Shown one piece after another: positions 1 to 15,000 of a DNA stretch of 64,000 nucleotides. Every line of letters begins with the position of its first letter. The stretch's first letter is position 1. The notes under the pieces were generated by a model that did no database searches, had not been told where the DNA came from, and worked only from the letters and a program-made list of their open reading frames with translations. Source of the DNA: CATQHS01 sp963422655 (lineage in GTDB: Bacteria; Actinomycetota; Acidimicrobiia; Acidimicrobiales; Aldehydirespiratoraceae). The DNA is taken from positions 868,001 through 932,000 of the forward strand of contig OY730440.1 in NCBI GenBank assembly GCA_963422655.1, in the 5' to 3' direction. The position numbers and the translations under genes were made by a program.

Positions 1-3000
1 AGTCGGGGCCTGGTTCACCGTCGGGGTCCCCCTCCCGGACGCCGACCAGCCCCCAGTACCGTCAGAGTTGCGGGCGCGGACCTGAACCTCGTAACCCGTG
101 GCGCCGGTCAACCCGGAAATGACAACCTGCCGGCTCAGGCCCGGGTCCGGGCCCGGGGTCCATGACCCCGAATCCCTGACGGCGTATTGGACGTCGTATC
201 CGGTGATCGCCGGGCCCGGGTTGACCGGCGCATCCCAGGCCACGCCCAGTTTCAAAACCCCCGGTGTCACCGTCGGCGCCGTCGGCGCGGCCGGGGCCTC
301 CGATGCGTTGGTGACCGTGACCGTGAACGTCTCGACGTCTGTAGCGTCGTGGATGTCGGTGACGGTCACCGCCACCACATAGTCGTTGTCACTGCCGGTA
401 TCGGCGGGGTTCTCGAAATCCGGGGCAGTCTTGAAGCTCAGCGTGGCCTTCTTCGAATCCGCCGGATGGGCGGTGACGTCGAACAGGTTTTGGTCGACGC
501 CGCCAGTGACGCTCCAGCTCAACTCACCGTCGTCGTCGTTACCGGCCGTCAACGCCACACCGGCAGTGTTCTCCGTCACCGACAACCCCGTAGCGGTGGT
601 GATACTCGGAGCCCGGTTCCGGGTCGGCGTCCCCCTCCCGGACGCCGACCAAGGCCCGGCACCATTAGGGTTGCGGGCGCGGACCCGAACCTCATAAGCC
701 CGCTCGTCGGTCAACTTGTCGAGAGTGGCCTGCCGTTTCAGGCCCGGACCCGGGTTCAGCGGAAACCAGACATCCCAACCGGCGAAGGCGTATTGGACGT
801 CGTAACCGGTGATCGCCGGACGATCCGTGTTGACCGGTTCGTCCCAGGTCATGGTCAGCTTTTCCACCCCCGGCGTCACCGTCAACGTCGGCGCGTCCGG
901 GACCTCGTTGTCATCATCGGTGACCGTCACCTTGAACTCTTCGACGTCTGTGTCACCGTGGATGTCGGTGACGGTCACCTCCACCACGTAGTCGTTGTTA
1001 CCATTGCCGTCGGCGGGGTTCTCGAAATCGGGGGCCGTCTTGAAGCTCAGCGTGGCCTGCTTCGAATCCGCCGTGTTGGCGGTGACGCTGAACAGGTCTT
1101 CGTCGGCGCCGCCAGTAACGCTCCACACCAGCTCGCCGTCGTCGTCGTTGGTCGCCGCCAACGCCACGTCGGTGGTGTTCTCCTCAACCGACCGGGCTGG
1201 CGTGGTGGTGATACTGGGGGGCTGGTTCACCGACGTGGTCCCCGACCCGTACGGCGACCAGTCCCCGGGGCCTACATCGTTGATAGCGCGGACCCGAACC
1301 CTGTAGACCGTCTCGGCGGTCAACCCGCCGATAGTGGCCTGCAGGTTCAGGCCCGGACTCGGTTTCAGCCGGGCCCATGACCCCGAACCGTCGACGGCGT
1401 ATCTAACGTCGTAACCGGTGATCGCCGGGCCCGGGTTGACCGGCGCATCCCAGGCCACGCCCAGCGACAACACCCCGTCGGTCACCGTCGGCATCGTCGG
1501 CGCGCCCGGGAGCTCGACGTCGACGTCGGTAACCTTCACCGTGAACTCCCCGACGTCTGCGGCACCGTGGATGTCGGTGACGGTCACCTCCACCACATAG
1601 GTGTTGCTCGTGTCGTCGTCGGTCGGGTTCTCGAAATCTGGGGCCGTCTTGAAGCTCACCGTGGCAGCCTTCGAGTGCAACGGGTTGACGGTGAACAGGT
1701 CTTCGTCGGCGCCGCCGGTAATGCTCCACACCAGCTCGCCGTCATCGTCGTTAATGACGAGGAGCAACACATCGGTGGTGTTCTCCGGTATCAACAGCGT
1801 GTAGGGGCGGATACGCGGGGCCTTGTTCGCGGTCGGGGTCCCCGACCCGGACACCGACCAGCCCCCGGGGCCCTCAGAGTTGCGGGCGCGGACCTGAACC
1901 TCATAAGCCGCGGCGGTCAACTTGTCGATAGTGGCCCGCATGTCCAGGCCCGGACCCGGTCTCAGCCGGGTCCAAGACTCCGAACCGCTAGCTCGGTATC
2001 TGACGTCGTAACTGGTGACAGCCCGCTCCGGATTGGCGGCCGGTTCGGCCCAAGTCACGCTCAACGACAACACCCCGGCGGCGGTCACCGTCGGCCGCCT
2101 CGGCACGGCCGGGACCTCGACGGCGACGTCGGTAACCGTCACCTTGAACACCCGGACGTCTGTGGCATCTTGGCTGTCGGTGACGGTCACCGCCACCACA
2201 TAGGTGTTGCTCGTGTCGTCGTCGGTCGGGTTCTCGTAGTCCGGAGCCGTCTTGAAGCTCAAAATGGCCTTCGACGAGTCGGCTTTGTCGGCGGTGACGT
2301 CGAACAGGGCTTGGTCGGCGCCGCCGGTGACCGTCCACCTCAACGTGTCACCATTGGCATCGGTCGCCGCCAACGCCACACCAGCGGTGTTCTCCGCCAC
2401 CGACTGCGCTGCCGCGGTGGTGATACTCGGAGCCTGATTCGCGACCGGGGTCCCCGACCCCGGCACCGACCAGCCCCCGGCACCCTCATCGTTGACAGCG
2501 CGGACATGAACCCTGTGAACCAGCCCGCCGTTCAACTTGTCGATAGTGGCGTGCCGGTTCAGGCCCGGACCCGGGTTCAGAATGGAGGAAATTTCAACAA
2601 AACCGTCGGTTTCTATGTATCTGACTTCGTAACGGATGATCGGCGGGCCGGTGTTGACCGGCGCATCCCAAGCCACGCTCAACTTCTCCACCCCCGGTGT
2701 CACCGTCGGCGCATCAGGCGCGGCCGGGACCTCCCTGGTGACGTTGGTGACCGTGACCGTGACCGTCTGGACGGCTCTGGCATCGTGGATGTCGGTGACC
2801 ATCACCCCCACCACATAAACATTGTCACCATTGTCGTCGGTGGGGTTCTCGAAATCCGGGGCCGTCTTGAAGCTCAAAGTGGCCTGCTTCGAATCCGCCG
2901 GATCGGCGGCGACGGTGAACAGGTCTTTGTCGGCGCCGCCGATAATGCTCCACACCAACTTGCCGTCGTCGTCGTTGGTCGCCGCCAACGCCACACCGGC

Positions 3001-6000
3001 AGTGTTCTCCGACACCGACAACCCCGTAGTGGTGATACTCGGATCCTGGTTCGCGATCGGGATCCCCCTCCCCGACCGCGACCAGCCCCCAGAGCCTTCA
3101 TCGTTGACAGCACGGACCTGAACCTCATAGCCCGTCCTGGCGATCAACTCGTCGATGACGACCCGCCGGTCCGGGCCCGAGGTCAGCCGAGTCCAAGACT
3201 TCAAACCAATGGAGCGGTATCGCACGCCGTAACCGGTGATAGCCAGGCCCTTGTTGACCGGTTCGTCCCAGGCCACGTTCAACGACAACACCCCCGGCGT
3301 CACCGTCGGCGCATCAGGCGCGGCCGGGACCTCACTGGTGACGTCGGTGACCGTGACGGTGAGCTCCTCGACGTCTGTGGCGCCGTGGATGTCGGTGACG
3401 GTCACCTCCACCACATACACATTGTCGGTACCAACATCAGCGGGGTTCTCGAAATCCGGGGCAACCTTGAAGCTCAACGTGGCCTTCTTCGAATCCGCTT
3501 CATCGACGGCCACGCTGAACAGGCCGCGGTCGGCGCCGCTGGTGATTCTCCACCTCAACCCGCCGCCGTCGTCGTCGTTGGTCGCCGCCAACGCCACACC
3601 AGCGGTGTTCTCCGCCACCGACTGCGCTGCCGCGGTGGTGATACTCGGAGCCTGATTCGCGACCGGGGTCTCCGACCCGGACTCCGACCAGCCCCCGGCA
3701 CCCTCATCGTTGACAGCGCGGACCTGAACCTCATATGCCTGGGCGGTCAACCCGGAAATAGTGGCCCGCCGGTCTGTGCCCGGACCCGGGGTCAGCGGGG
3801 TCCATGACTCCGAACCGCTAGCTCGGTATCGGACGTCGTATCCGGTGATCGCCGGGCCCGGATTGACAGGCGCATACCAGGTCGCGGTCAACTTCAACAC
3901 CCCGGCGGGGGTCACCGTCGGCCGCCTCGGCACGGCCGGGACCTCGACAACGTTGGTGACCGTGACGGTGAACTTCCGGACGGCTGTGGCGCCGTGGATG
4001 TCAGTGACGGTCACCGCCACCACATAGTCGTTGTCACCATTGCCGTCGGCGGGGTTCTCGAAATCGGGGGCGGTGTTGAAGCTCAACGTCGCCTGCTTCG
4101 AATCCTCTTCATCGACGGCCACTCTGAACAGGCCGCGGTCGGCGCCGCTGGTGATTCTCCACCTCAACCCGCCGCCGTCATCGTTGGTCGCCGCCAACGC
4201 CACACCAGCAGTGTTTTCCGCAACCGACTGCACCGCCTCGGTGGTGATACTCGGAGCCTGATTCGCGATCGGGGTCCCCGACCCCGACGGTGACCAGTCA
4301 CCGGTGCCTGCAGGGTTGACAGCGCGGACCTGAACCTCATAAGCCACGTTGGCAATCAACCCGGCGACGACGACCCGCCGCTTCAGGCCCGGGCTCGGGT
4401 TCATCATGGTCCAAGCCCCCGAACCCCTGATGCCGTATCGCACGTCGTAACCGGTGACAGCCTGACGGCCAAAGCTCCAAAAAGCGGGCGGCGGGGTCCA
4501 AGCCACGCCCAACGACAACACCCCGTCGGTCACCAACGGCGCCGCCAAGTAGACCGGGACCTCCATTAAGACGTTGTTGACTGTGACCGTGAACGTCCGG
4601 ACGGCTGTGGCGCCGTGGACGTCAGTGACGGTCACCGCCACCACATACACATTGTCACCATTGTCATCGGCGGGGTTTTCGTAGTCCGGAGCCGTCTTGA
4701 AGCTCAACGTCGCCTGCTTCGAGTCGGTTCGGTCGACGGTGACGGCGAACAGGTCTTTGTCGGCGCCGCTGGTGATGCTCCACCTCAACCCGCCGTCGTC
4801 GTCGTTGGTCGCCGCCAACGCCACATCGGTGGTGTTCTCCGCAACCGACCGGGCTGCCGCGGTGGCGATACTCGGAGCCTGATTCACCGTCGGGGTCCCC
4901 GACCCCGACGGCGACCAGTCACCGTCGCCTTCAGAGTTGACAGCGCGGACCTGAACCTCATAGCCCGTCCTCGCGATCAACCCGGAAATGACAACCTGGC
5001 GGTCCAGACCCGGACCCGGTTTCAGCGGAGTCCAAGACTCCGAACCGTCGATGCGGTATCGTACGTCGTAACCAGTGATCGCCGGGCCCGGGTTGACCGG
5101 CGCATCCCAGGCCACGCCCAGCGACAACACCCCCGGCGTCACCGTCGGCGCATCAGGCGCGGCCGGGACCTCGACCGTGACGTCGATGACCGTCACCGTG
5201 AACGTCCGGACGGCTGTGGCGTCGTGGATGTCGGTGACGGTCACCGCCACCACATACACATTGTCACCATTGTCATCGGCGGGGTTTTCGTAGTCGGGGG
5301 CGGTTTTGAAGCTCAACGTCGCCTTCAACGAATCCGCCGGATCGGCGGTCACGTCGAACAGGGCCCGGTCGGCGCCGCCGGTGATTCTCCACCTCAACCC
5401 GCCGTCGTCGTCGTTGGTCGCCGCCAACGCCACATCGGCGGTGTTCTCCGCCGCCGACGGCGTAGCTGTGGTGGTGATACTGGGAGCCTGATTCACTGTC
5501 GGGGTCCCCGACCCCGACGGTGACCAGTCACCGGTGCCTTCAGGGTTGACAGCACGGACCTGAACCTCATAGCCCGTCCTCGCGATCAACCCGGAAATGA
5601 CAACCTGGCGGTCCAGACCCGGACCCGGTTTCAGCGGAGTCCATGACTCCGAACCCCCGGTGCGGTATCGTACGTCGTATCCGGTGATCGCCGGGCCCGG
5701 GTTGACCGGCGCATCCCAGGCCACGCCCAACGACAACACCCCGTCGGTCACCGTCAACGTCGGCGCGGCCGGGACCTCGACCGTGACGTCGGTGACCGTC
5801 AACAGGAACGGCGCGGCGTCGCTGGAACCGTAGATGTCGATGACGGTCACCCACACAAAATATTCGTTTTCACCATCGGTTTCAGCGGGTTTCTCGAAAT
5901 CCGGGGCCGTCTTGAAGCTCAACGTCGCCTGCTTCGAATCCGACGGGTCGGCGGCCACGGTGAACAAGGCCCGGTCGGCGCCGCCGGTGATGCTCCACAC

Positions 6001-9000
6001 CAACGCGCCGTCGTCGTCGTTGGTCGCCTCCAACGCCACACCGGCAGTGTTCTCCGGTACCGACTGCACCCCCGCGGTGGTGATACTCGGAGCCTGATTC
6101 CGGGTCGGGGTCCCCTCCACGGACTGCGACCAAGCCCCGGCACCCTCGGCGTTGAAAGCGCGGACCTGAACCTCATAAACCGAGGTGAACAGCCCGGAAA
6201 TGACAGCCTGCCGGTCCAGACCCGCCCTAAAGCTCCTCCAAGGCCCGGTCTGGAATGACCAACGGGCGCGGTATCGCACCTCGTAACCGGTGACGGCCGG
6301 ACGACTCGGGTCGACCGGTTCGTCCCAGGTCACTCTCAACTCGTACGCATTGGGGGTGGTCACCGACAGCTTCGTCGGCGCGGCCGGGGCCTCCGATACG
6401 TCGGTGACCGTAACGGTGAGCTCCTCGACGTCTGTGGCGCCGTGGATGTCGGTGACGGTCACCTCCACCAAATAGTCGTTGTCACCATTGTCGTCGGTGG
6501 GGTTCTCGAAATCCGGGGCAACCTTGAAGCTCAACATGGCCTGCTTCGAATCCGACGAATCGGCAGTGACGCTGAACAGGTCGCGGTCGGCGCCGCCGGT
6601 GACCGTCCACCTCAACGCGCCGTCGTCGTCGTTACCGGCCGTCAACGCCACATCGGCAGTGTTCTCCGCCGCCGACAACCCCGTGGTGGTGATACTCGGG
6701 GCCCGGTTCCCGGTCGGGGTCCCCTCCACGGACTGCGACCAGTCACTGCGACCTTCGGCGTTGCGGGCGCGGACCTGAACCTCGTAAGCCGTGTCGGCGG
6801 TCAGCCCGGAAATGACAACCTGCCGGTTCAGGCCCGGAGCCGGGGCCAGCGGGGTCCAAGACCCCGAACCGGTTCGGTATATGACTTCGTAACCGGTGAT
6901 CGCCGGGCCCTCGTTGACCGGTTCTGTCCAGGCCACGATCAACGACAACACCCCCGGTGTCACCGTCAACGTCGGCGTGGCCGGGGCCTCGACCGTGACG
7001 TCGGTGACCGTAACGGTGAGCTCCTCGACGGCTGCGGCGTCGTGGATGTCGGTGACGGTCACCTCCACCACATAGCCGTTGTCGCCATTGTCGTCGGTGG
7101 GGTTCTCGAAATCCGGGGCAACCTTGAAGCTCAACGTCGCCTGCTTCGAATCCTCTTTACTGGCGGTGACGCTGAACAGGTCTTTGTCGGCGCCGCCGGT
7201 GATGCTCCACACCAGCTCGCCGCCGTCGTCGTTGGTCGCCGCCAACGCCACATCGGCGGTGTTCTCCGACGCCGACAACCCCGTGGTGGTGATACTCGGA
7301 GGCTGATTGACCGCCGGGGTCCCCTCCACGGACTGCGACCAAGCCCCGGCACCCTCGGCGTTGACAGCGCGGACCCGAACCCGATAGGCCGTCTCGCCGG
7401 TCAACTTGTCGATAGCGGCCTGCCGGTTCAGTCCCGGACCCGGGGTCAGCCGGATCCAAGCCCCCGAACTACCAATGCGGTATTCGACGTCGTAACCGGT
7501 GATCGCCGAGCCCGGGCTGGCCGGCGCATCCCAGGCCGCGCTCAACGACAACACCCCCGGGGTCACCGTCAACGCCGGCGCGGCCGGGACCTCCGCTACG
7601 TTGGTGACCGTCACCGTGAACGTCTCGACGGCTGTGGCACCGTGGAAGTCGGTGACGGTCACCGCCACCACATAAACATTGTCACCATTGTCGTCGGCGG
7701 GGTTCTCGAAATCCGGGGCAACCTTGAAGCTCAACGTCGCCTTCCACGAGTCCGACGGATCGGCGGTGACGCTGAACAGGTTTTGGTCGGCGCCGCCGGT
7801 GACCGTCCACGCCAACCCGCCGTCGTCGGCCGCCGCCAACGCCACATCGGCGGTGTTCTCCGGTACCAACCGGGCCGCCGCGGTGGTGATAGTCGGGGCC
7901 TGGTTCTCCGTCGGGGTCCCCTCCACAAGCGGCGACCAGTCACTGCGACTTTCGTAGTTGATAGCGCGGACCTGAACATGATAAGATTCTCCGGCGTTCA
8001 GCCGGTTGATGATGACCCCCCGGTCCCCCTGGTTCATCTTAATATAGCTAAAAGTCCGCGAAACTATGGTGCCATATCGGACGTCGTAACCGGTGATGGC
8101 CGGGCCCGGGTTGGCCGATCCTGTCCATTCCACGGTCAACGACAACGTCCCCGGTGTCACCGTCAACGTCGGCGCGGCCGGGACCTCGACGACGTTGGTG
8201 ACCGTCAACGTGAACTCCCGGACGTCTGTGGCACCGTGGATGTCGGTGACGGTCACCTCCACCACATACACATTGTCGGTATTGGCATCAGTTGGGGCTT
8301 CGAAATCCGGAGCAGTGTCGAAGCTCAACGTCGCCTTCTTCGAATCCTCTTCGTCAGCGGTGACGCTGAACAGGTCGCGGTCGGCGCCGCCGGTGATGCT
8401 CCACCCCAACTCGCCGCCGTCGTCGTCGTTACTGGCCGTCAACGCCACATCGGCAGTGTTCTCCGCCACCGAATGGGCCGCCGCGGTGGTGATACTCGGA
8501 GCCTGATTCGCGATCGGTCTCCCCCGCGGGTAATTCGACCAGGCCCCGGCACCCTCGGCGTTGTGGGCGCGGACCCGAAACCTATGGAACTTCCAGACCA
8601 ACTTGACGAAAGTGGTCTGCCGCTTATTCTCCTCCAGCCGGAGAATTTTCACACTACCGAGCGGTCTGACCATCCGCACTTCGTAACCGGTGATGGCCGG
8701 GCCCGTGTTGACCGGTTCTTCCCAGGTCACGGTCATGTGCCCCGCCCCGGCGGTCAACGTGATCGTCGGCGCGGCCGGGACCTCGACGGTGACGTCGGTG
8801 ACCCTCAACGTGAACGTCCGGACGTCTCTGGTGCCGTGGATGTCGGTGACGGTCACCGCCACCACATACACATTGTCACTGCCGTCATCGGCGGGGTTTT
8901 CGTAGTCGGGGGCCGTCTTGAAGCTCAACGTCGCCTGCTTCGAATCCGCTTTACCGGCGGCCACGGTGAACAGGGCGCGGTCGGCGCCGCCGGAGACCGT

Positions 9001-12000
9001 CCACCTCAACTTGCCGTCGTCGTCGTTGGTCGCCGCCAACGCCACACTGGCGGTGTGCTCCGGTATCGAATGCGCCGCCACGGTGGTGATAGCCGGGGCC
9101 CGGTTCACCGTCGGGGTCCCCTCCACGGACTGCGACCAGGCCCCGGCACCCTCGTCGTTGACAGCGCGGACCCGAACCTCATAAGTCGTGCTGCCGGTCA
9201 ACTTGTCGACAGTGGCCCGTCGGTCCGGGCCCCGAACCGGGGCCAGCCGGATCCAAGCCCCCGAACTGCCAATGCGGTATTGCACGTCGTAAACGATGAT
9301 CGCCTGGCCCGGATTGGCCGGTTCGGTCCAAGCCACGCTCAACTTCTCCACCCCCGGTGTCACCGTCAACGTCGGTGCGGCCGGGATCTCCGACACGTTG
9401 GTGACCGCCACCGTGAACACCCGGACGGCTGCGGCACCGTGGATGTCGGTGACGGTCACCTCCACCACATAGACATTGTTATTGTCTTTGTCGGCGGGGT
9501 TCTCGAAATCCGGGGCCGTGTCAAAGCTCAGCGTGGCCTTCTTGGAATCCGACGAATCGGCGGTGACGGTGAACAGGTCTTGGTCGGCGCCGCCGGTGAC
9601 CGTCCAACTCAACACGCCGCCGTCGTCGTCGTTGGTCGCCGCCAACGCCACACCGGCAGTGTTCTCCGGTACCGCATGCGCCACCGCGGTGGTGATACTC
9701 GGATCCCGATTCGCGATCGGGATCCCCCACCCGACCCGCGAACGACCGGCACCAACGGCATTGTTGGCGTTGACCCGGACCCTATAGGTCACCCCGGCGC
9801 TCAACCCTTCGAGAGTGTCTTGCCGACTCGAAGCCGGATAGACTGTGATTTCGTATTCCGAACCGTTGATTCTTTCTCTGCTCACTGAGTACCCGGTGAT
9901 AGCCGGGCCCGTGTTGGCCGGTTCGGTCCAGGCCACGCTCAACGACAACACCCCCGGTATCACCGTCAACGTCGGCGCGGCCGGGACCTCGACGACGTTG
10001 GTGACCGTCACCGTGAACACCCGGACGGCTGCGGCACCGTGGATATCGGTGACGGTCACCTCCACCACATAGACATTGTTATTGTCTTTGTCGGCGGGGT
10101 TCTCGAAATCCGGGACAGTGTCGAAGCTCAACGTCGCCTCCGACGAACCCGACGAATCGGCGGCCACGGTGAACGACGCTTGGTCGGCGCCGCCGGTGAC
10201 GCTCCACCTCAACGTGTCACCATTGGCATCGGTCGCCGTCAACGCCACACCGGCGATGTTCTCCGGTACCGACTGCGCCGCCGCGGTGGTGATACTCGGA
10301 GCCTGATTCGCGGTCAGGGTCCCAAACCCGGACCCCGACCAGCCCCCGGTACCCTCAGAGTTGACAGCACGGACCTGAACCTCATAGGCCATCTCAAAAA
10401 CCGTCCTGGCGGTCAACTTGTCGATAACGGCCCGCAGGTTCAGGCCCGGATCCGGTTTCAGCAGGGTCCAAACCCCCGAATTCCTGACGCCGTATCGCAC
10501 GTCGTAACCGGTGATCGCCGGGCCCGGATTGGCCGGCTCGGCCCAAGCTACGCTCAACGACGACACCCCCGGTGTCACCGTCGGCGCATCCGGCGCAGCC
10601 GGGACCTCGACGGTGACGTCGGTGACCGTCACCGTGAACTCCCGGACGGCTGCAGCACCGTGGATGTCGGTAACGGTCACCTCCACCACATAAACATTGT
10701 CGCCATTGTCGTCGGCGGGGTTCTCGAAATCCGGGGCCGTGTCGAAGCTCAACGTCGCCTGCTTCGAATCCGACGAATCGGCGGTGACGGTGAACGACGC
10801 TTGGTCGGCGCCGCCGGTGACCGTCCACCTCAACCCGCCGTCGTCGTCGTTACCGGCCGTCAACGCCACACCGGCGGTGTTCTCCGACACCGACTGCGCC
10901 TTGGTGGTGCTGATACTCGGAGGCTGATTCGCGGTCGGGGTCCCAAACCCGGACCCCGACCAGCCACTGCGACCTTCGTCGTTGCGGGCGCGGACCTGAA
11001 CCTCATAGGCCTTACCGCCGGTCAACTTGTCGATAACGGCCCGCAGGTTCAGGCCCGGACTCGGGTTCAGCGTGGTCCAAGCCCCCGAATCCTTGATGGC
11101 GTATCGCACGTCGTAACCGGTGACCGCCAGCCCCGGATTGGCCGGCTCGGCCCAGGCCACGCTCAACGACAACACCCCCGGTGTCACCGTCGGCGCACCC
11201 GGCACGGCCGGGGCCTCCGAAACGTTGGTGACCGTCACATTGAACGACTGGATGTCGGTGTCACCGTGAATGTCGGTGACCACCACCGCCACCTGATAGA
11301 GATTGTCGCGATCATGGTCGGCGGGGTTCTCGAAATCCGGGGCCGTCTTGAAGCTCAACGTCGCCTTCGACGAATCCGACGGGTCGGCGGTCACGGTGAA
11401 CCGGTTTCCGTCGACGACGACGACGCTAACCGTCCACCTCAACACGCCGCCGTCGTCGTTGCTGGCCGTCAACGCCACACCGGCAGTGTTCTCCGTCACC
11501 GACTGCGCCCTGGTGGTGGTGATACTCGGAGGCTGATTCGCGATCGGGGTCCCAAACCCGGACCCCGACCAGCCCCCGGGGCCCTCAGAGTTGCGGGCGC
11601 GGACCTGAACCTCATAGGCCTTACCGCCGGTCAACCCGCCGACAGTAGCCCTCAGTCCCGGACCCGGGCTCGGGTTCAGCGTGGTCCAAGCCCCCGAATC
11701 CTTGATGGCGTATCGCACGTCGTAACCGGTGACCGCCGGCCCCGGATTGGCGGCCGGTTCGGCCCAGGCCACGCTCAACGACAACACCCCCGGCGTCACC
11801 GTCGGCGCCGCCGGTGCGGCCGGGGCCTCCGAAACGTTGGTGACCGTCACCGTGAACACCCGGACAGCTTTGGAACCGTGGACGTCGGTGACAGTCACCT
11901 CCACCACATAGTCGTTGTCGCCATTGTCGTCGTCGGGGTTCTCGAAATCCGGGGCCGTCTTGAAGCTCAACGTCGCCTGCTTCGAATCCGACGGGTCGAC

Positions 12001-15000
12001 GGTCACGGTGAACAGGTCGCGGTCGTCGCCGCCGGTGACGCTCCACCTCAACTTGCCGCCGTCGTCGTTGCTGGCCGTCAACGCCACACCGGCGGTGTTC
12101 TCCGACACCGACTGCGCCTTGGTGGTGCTGATACTCGGAGGCTGATTCGCGGTCGGGGTCCCAAACCCGGACCCCGACCAGCCACTGCGACCTTCGTCGT
12201 TGCGGGCGCGGACCTGAACCTCATAGGCCTTACCGCCGGTCAACCCGCCGACGACGACCCGTCGGTTCAGGCCCGGACTCGGGTTCAGCCTGGTCCAAGC
12301 CCCCGAATCCCTGATGCCGTATCGCACGTCGTAACCGGTGACCGCCGGCCCCGGATTGGCGGCCGGTTCGGCCCAGGCCACGCCCAACGACAACACCCCC
12401 GGTGTCACCGACGGCGCATCCGGCGCGGCCGGGACCTCGACCGCGACATTGGTGACCGTCACCGTGAACTCCCGGACGTCTGTGGCACCATGGATGTCGG
12501 TGACGGTCACCGCCACCACATAGTCGTTGTCACTGTTGTCGTCGGCGGGGTTCTCGAAATCGGGGGCCGTCTTGAAGCTCAACGTCGCCTGCTTCGAATC
12601 CGACGGGTTGGCGGCCACGGTGAACAGGTCGCGGTCGTCGCCGCCGGTGACGCTCCACCTCAACCCGCCGCCGTCGTCGTTACCAGCCGTCAACGCCACA
12701 CCGGCGGTGTTCTCCGCCACCGACTGCGCTGCCGCGGTGGTGATACTCGGAGCCTGATTCGCGGTCGGGGTCTCCTCCACGGACTGCGACCAAGCCCCGT
12801 CACCCTCAGTGTTGCGGGCGCGGACCCGAACCTCATAGGCCGTACCGCCGGTCAACTTGTCGACAGTGACCCGCAGTCCCGGACCCGGAACCAGCAGGAT
12901 CCAAGACGCCGCACCGCTGGTTCGGTATTGCACGTCGTAACCGGTGATCGCCGGGCCCGTGTTGGCCGGCGCAGCCCAGGCCACGCCCAAAGACAACACC
13001 CCCGGTGTCACCGTCAACGTCGGTGCGGCCGGGATCTCCGAAACGTTGGTGACCGTCACCGTGAACACCCGGACAGCTTTGGCATCGTGGATGTCGGTAA
13101 CGGTCACCTCCACCACATAGTCGTTGTCACTGTTGTCGTCGGTGGGGTTCTCGAAATCCGGGGCCGTCTTGAAGCTCAACGTCGCCTGCTTCGAATCCGA
13201 CGGGTCGACGGTCACGGTGAACAGGTCGCGGTCGGCGCCGCCGGTGACGCTCCACCCCAACGTGCCGTCGTCGTCGTTGGTCGCCGCCAACGCCACACCG
13301 GCAGTGTTCTCCGCCGCCGACTGCGCTGCCGCGGTGGTGATACTCGGAGCCTGATTCGCGGTCGGGGTCTCCTCCACGGACTGCGACCAGTCTCCGGTAC
13401 CCTCAGTGTTGCGGGCGCGGACCCGAACCTCATAAACCGTGCTGCCGGTCAACTTGTCGACAGTGGCCCGCAGTTTCAGGCCCGGACCCGGATCCAGCAG
13501 GATCCAAGACCCCGCACCGCTGGTTCGGTATTGCACGTCGTAACCGGTGATCGCCGGGCCCGTGTTGGCCGGCGCAACCCAGGCCACGCCCAACGACAAC
13601 ACCCCCGGCGTCACCGTCAGCGCCGTCGGCGCGGTCGGGGCCTCCGAAACGTTGGTGACCGTCACCGTGAACACCCGGACAGCTTTGGCATCGTGGATGT
13701 CGGTGACGGTCACCTCCACCACATAGACATTGTTCTTGCCGGTGTCGGCGGGGTCCTCGAAATCGGGGGCAGTGCCGAAACTCAACGTCGCCTTCGACGA
13801 ATCCGCCGGGTTGACGGCCACGGTGAACAGGGCACGGTCGTCGCCGCCGGTGACGCTCCAACTCAACGTGTCACCATTGGCATCGGTAGCCGTCAAGGCG
13901 ACACCCGCAGTGTTCTCCGTCACCGAATGCGACGCCGCGGTGGTGATACTCGGAGCCCGGTTCGCGACCGGGGTCCCCGACTCCGACGGTGACCAGCCAC
14001 TGCGACCTTCGTCGTTGCGGGCGCGGACCTGAAACTCGTAAACCGTGTCAACGGTCAACTTGTCGACAGTAACCTGCAGTCCCGGACCCGGATTCAGCCG
14101 GATCCAAGACACCGCACCATCGATACGGTATCGCATGTCGTAACCGGTGATCGCCGGGCCCGTGTTGGTCGGCGCAACCCAGGCCACGCCCAACTTCCCC
14201 ACCCCGGCGGTCACCGTCGGCGCACCCGGCGTCCCGGGCGCTTCGGTGTCATCATCGGTGACCGTCACCGTGAACTCCTGGACGGCTCTGGCACCATGGA
14301 CGTCGGTGACGGTCACCTCCACCACATAGACGTTGTCGCCATTGTCGTCGTCGGGGTTCTCGAAATCCGGGGCCGTCTTGAAGCTCAACGTCGCCTTCTT
14401 CGAATCCGCTTTATCGGCGGCCACGGTGAACCGGCCGCGGTCGGCGCCGCCGGTGACGCTCCAACTCAACGTGTCACCATTGGCATCGGTAGCCGTCAAG
14501 GCGACACCCGCAGTGTTCTCCGTCACCGAATGCGACGCCGCGGTGGTGATATTCGGAGCCTGATTCGCGATCGGGCTCCCCGACACGACCGGCGACCAGG
14601 CCCCGGCACCATCAGAGTTGACAGCACGGACCTGAACCTCATAAAGCGACCCGTAGGTCAACTCGTCGATAGTGGCCTGCCGGTTCAGGCCCGGACCCGG
14701 GATCAGAGAGAAGAAGATTTTAAAAGCGCCGCCGATGTCTTCGTTGTATTCTACTTCGTAACGGATGATCGCCGGGCCCGGGTTGGCCGGCGCATCCCAG
14801 GTCACGTCCAACGACAACACTCCCGGTGTCACCGTCAGCGCTGTCGGCGCGGCCGGGACCTCGACCGCGACGTTGGTGACCGTGACGGTGAGTTCCTCGA
14901 CGGCTGTGGCATCGTGTATGTCGGTGACGGTCACCTCCACCACATAATCGTTGCCACCATCGTCGTCGGCGGGGTTCTCGAAATCCGGAGCCGTAATGAA

